Assembly (NCBI GenBank): GCA_016234525.1
Contig: JACRBK010000448.1
Span: 1 to 6,625, forward strand
From: Chloroflexota bacterium
GTDB taxonomy: Bacteria; Chloroflexota; Anaerolineae; Aggregatilineales; Aggregatilineaceae
DNA: 6,625 nt
Reading direction: 5' to 3'
This document shows, in pieces, positions 6,579 through 6,625 of the stretch (the stretch's first letter is position 1; each line of letters starts with the position of its first letter). Below the pieces are notes generated by a model, which was not told the DNA's origin, ran no database searches, and was given only the letters and a program-made list of their open reading frames with translations. A program made the position numbers and the translations under genes.

Positions 6579-6625
6579 ATATTTTTAGGCGAAGTATTTA
6601 GATAAATTCTCAACACAGCGCAGGC

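Noticed and set aside
6481..6616. Eight-base inverted pair GTGTTGAG (6481–6488) and CTCAACAC (6609–6616) flanking the promoter–hairpin unit, considered as mobile-element ends
   Set aside because: An eight-base match in about 230 bases is expected by chance fairly often. There is no target-site duplication or extended terminal repeat.

Overview
The window looks like chromosomal DNA from a moderately GC-rich bacterium, most likely Chloroflexota (Anaerolineae-like). That placement is an inference. It rests on the secreted lipoprotein with a long Thr/Pro-rich linker after the lipobox, on the large DUF4062–NB-ARC–TPR STAND protein, and on overall codon style. No rRNA, tRNA, CRISPR array, insertion sequence or integrase is visible.

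The left part (1–2021) reads rightward. It holds the 3' end of a fused formimidoyltransferase–cyclodeaminase gene of histidine/folate one-carbon metabolism. After a 23-nt gap comes a complete lipoprotein M23 metallopeptidase with all expected zinc and catalytic residues and a small C-terminal beta-sandwich-like domain. A strong hairpin with T-tracts on both strands (about 2024–2064) ends this unit and also the leftward unit that converges on it.

The right part (2068–6385) reads leftward. It is a two-gene tandem: a large STAND ATPase first, then, after 37 nt, a YtcJ/NfdA-type amidohydrolase. The STAND protein has an N-terminal DUF4062 domain, a complete NB-ARC-type nucleotide switch (GFGGMGKT P-loop, LLVLDDVW Walker B, ITSR sensor, VHD motif) and seven 40-residue TPR units. 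The central units are nearly identical in DNA as well as protein, which points to recent amplification or gene conversion of a 120-bp unit. This is the architecture of a bacterial NLR-like sensor. A role in phage or stress sensing is possible but not shown by the sequence.

The right edge (6386–6625) is AT-richer and has no gene. It holds a candidate leftward promoter for the STAND gene and a well-formed divergent promoter (TTTACA, 17 nt, TAAGAT with an extended -10). About 30 nt after the predicted start of that second transcript is a terminator-like hairpin with a T-tract, so a short RNA or an attenuated leader for a gene beyond the edge is possible.
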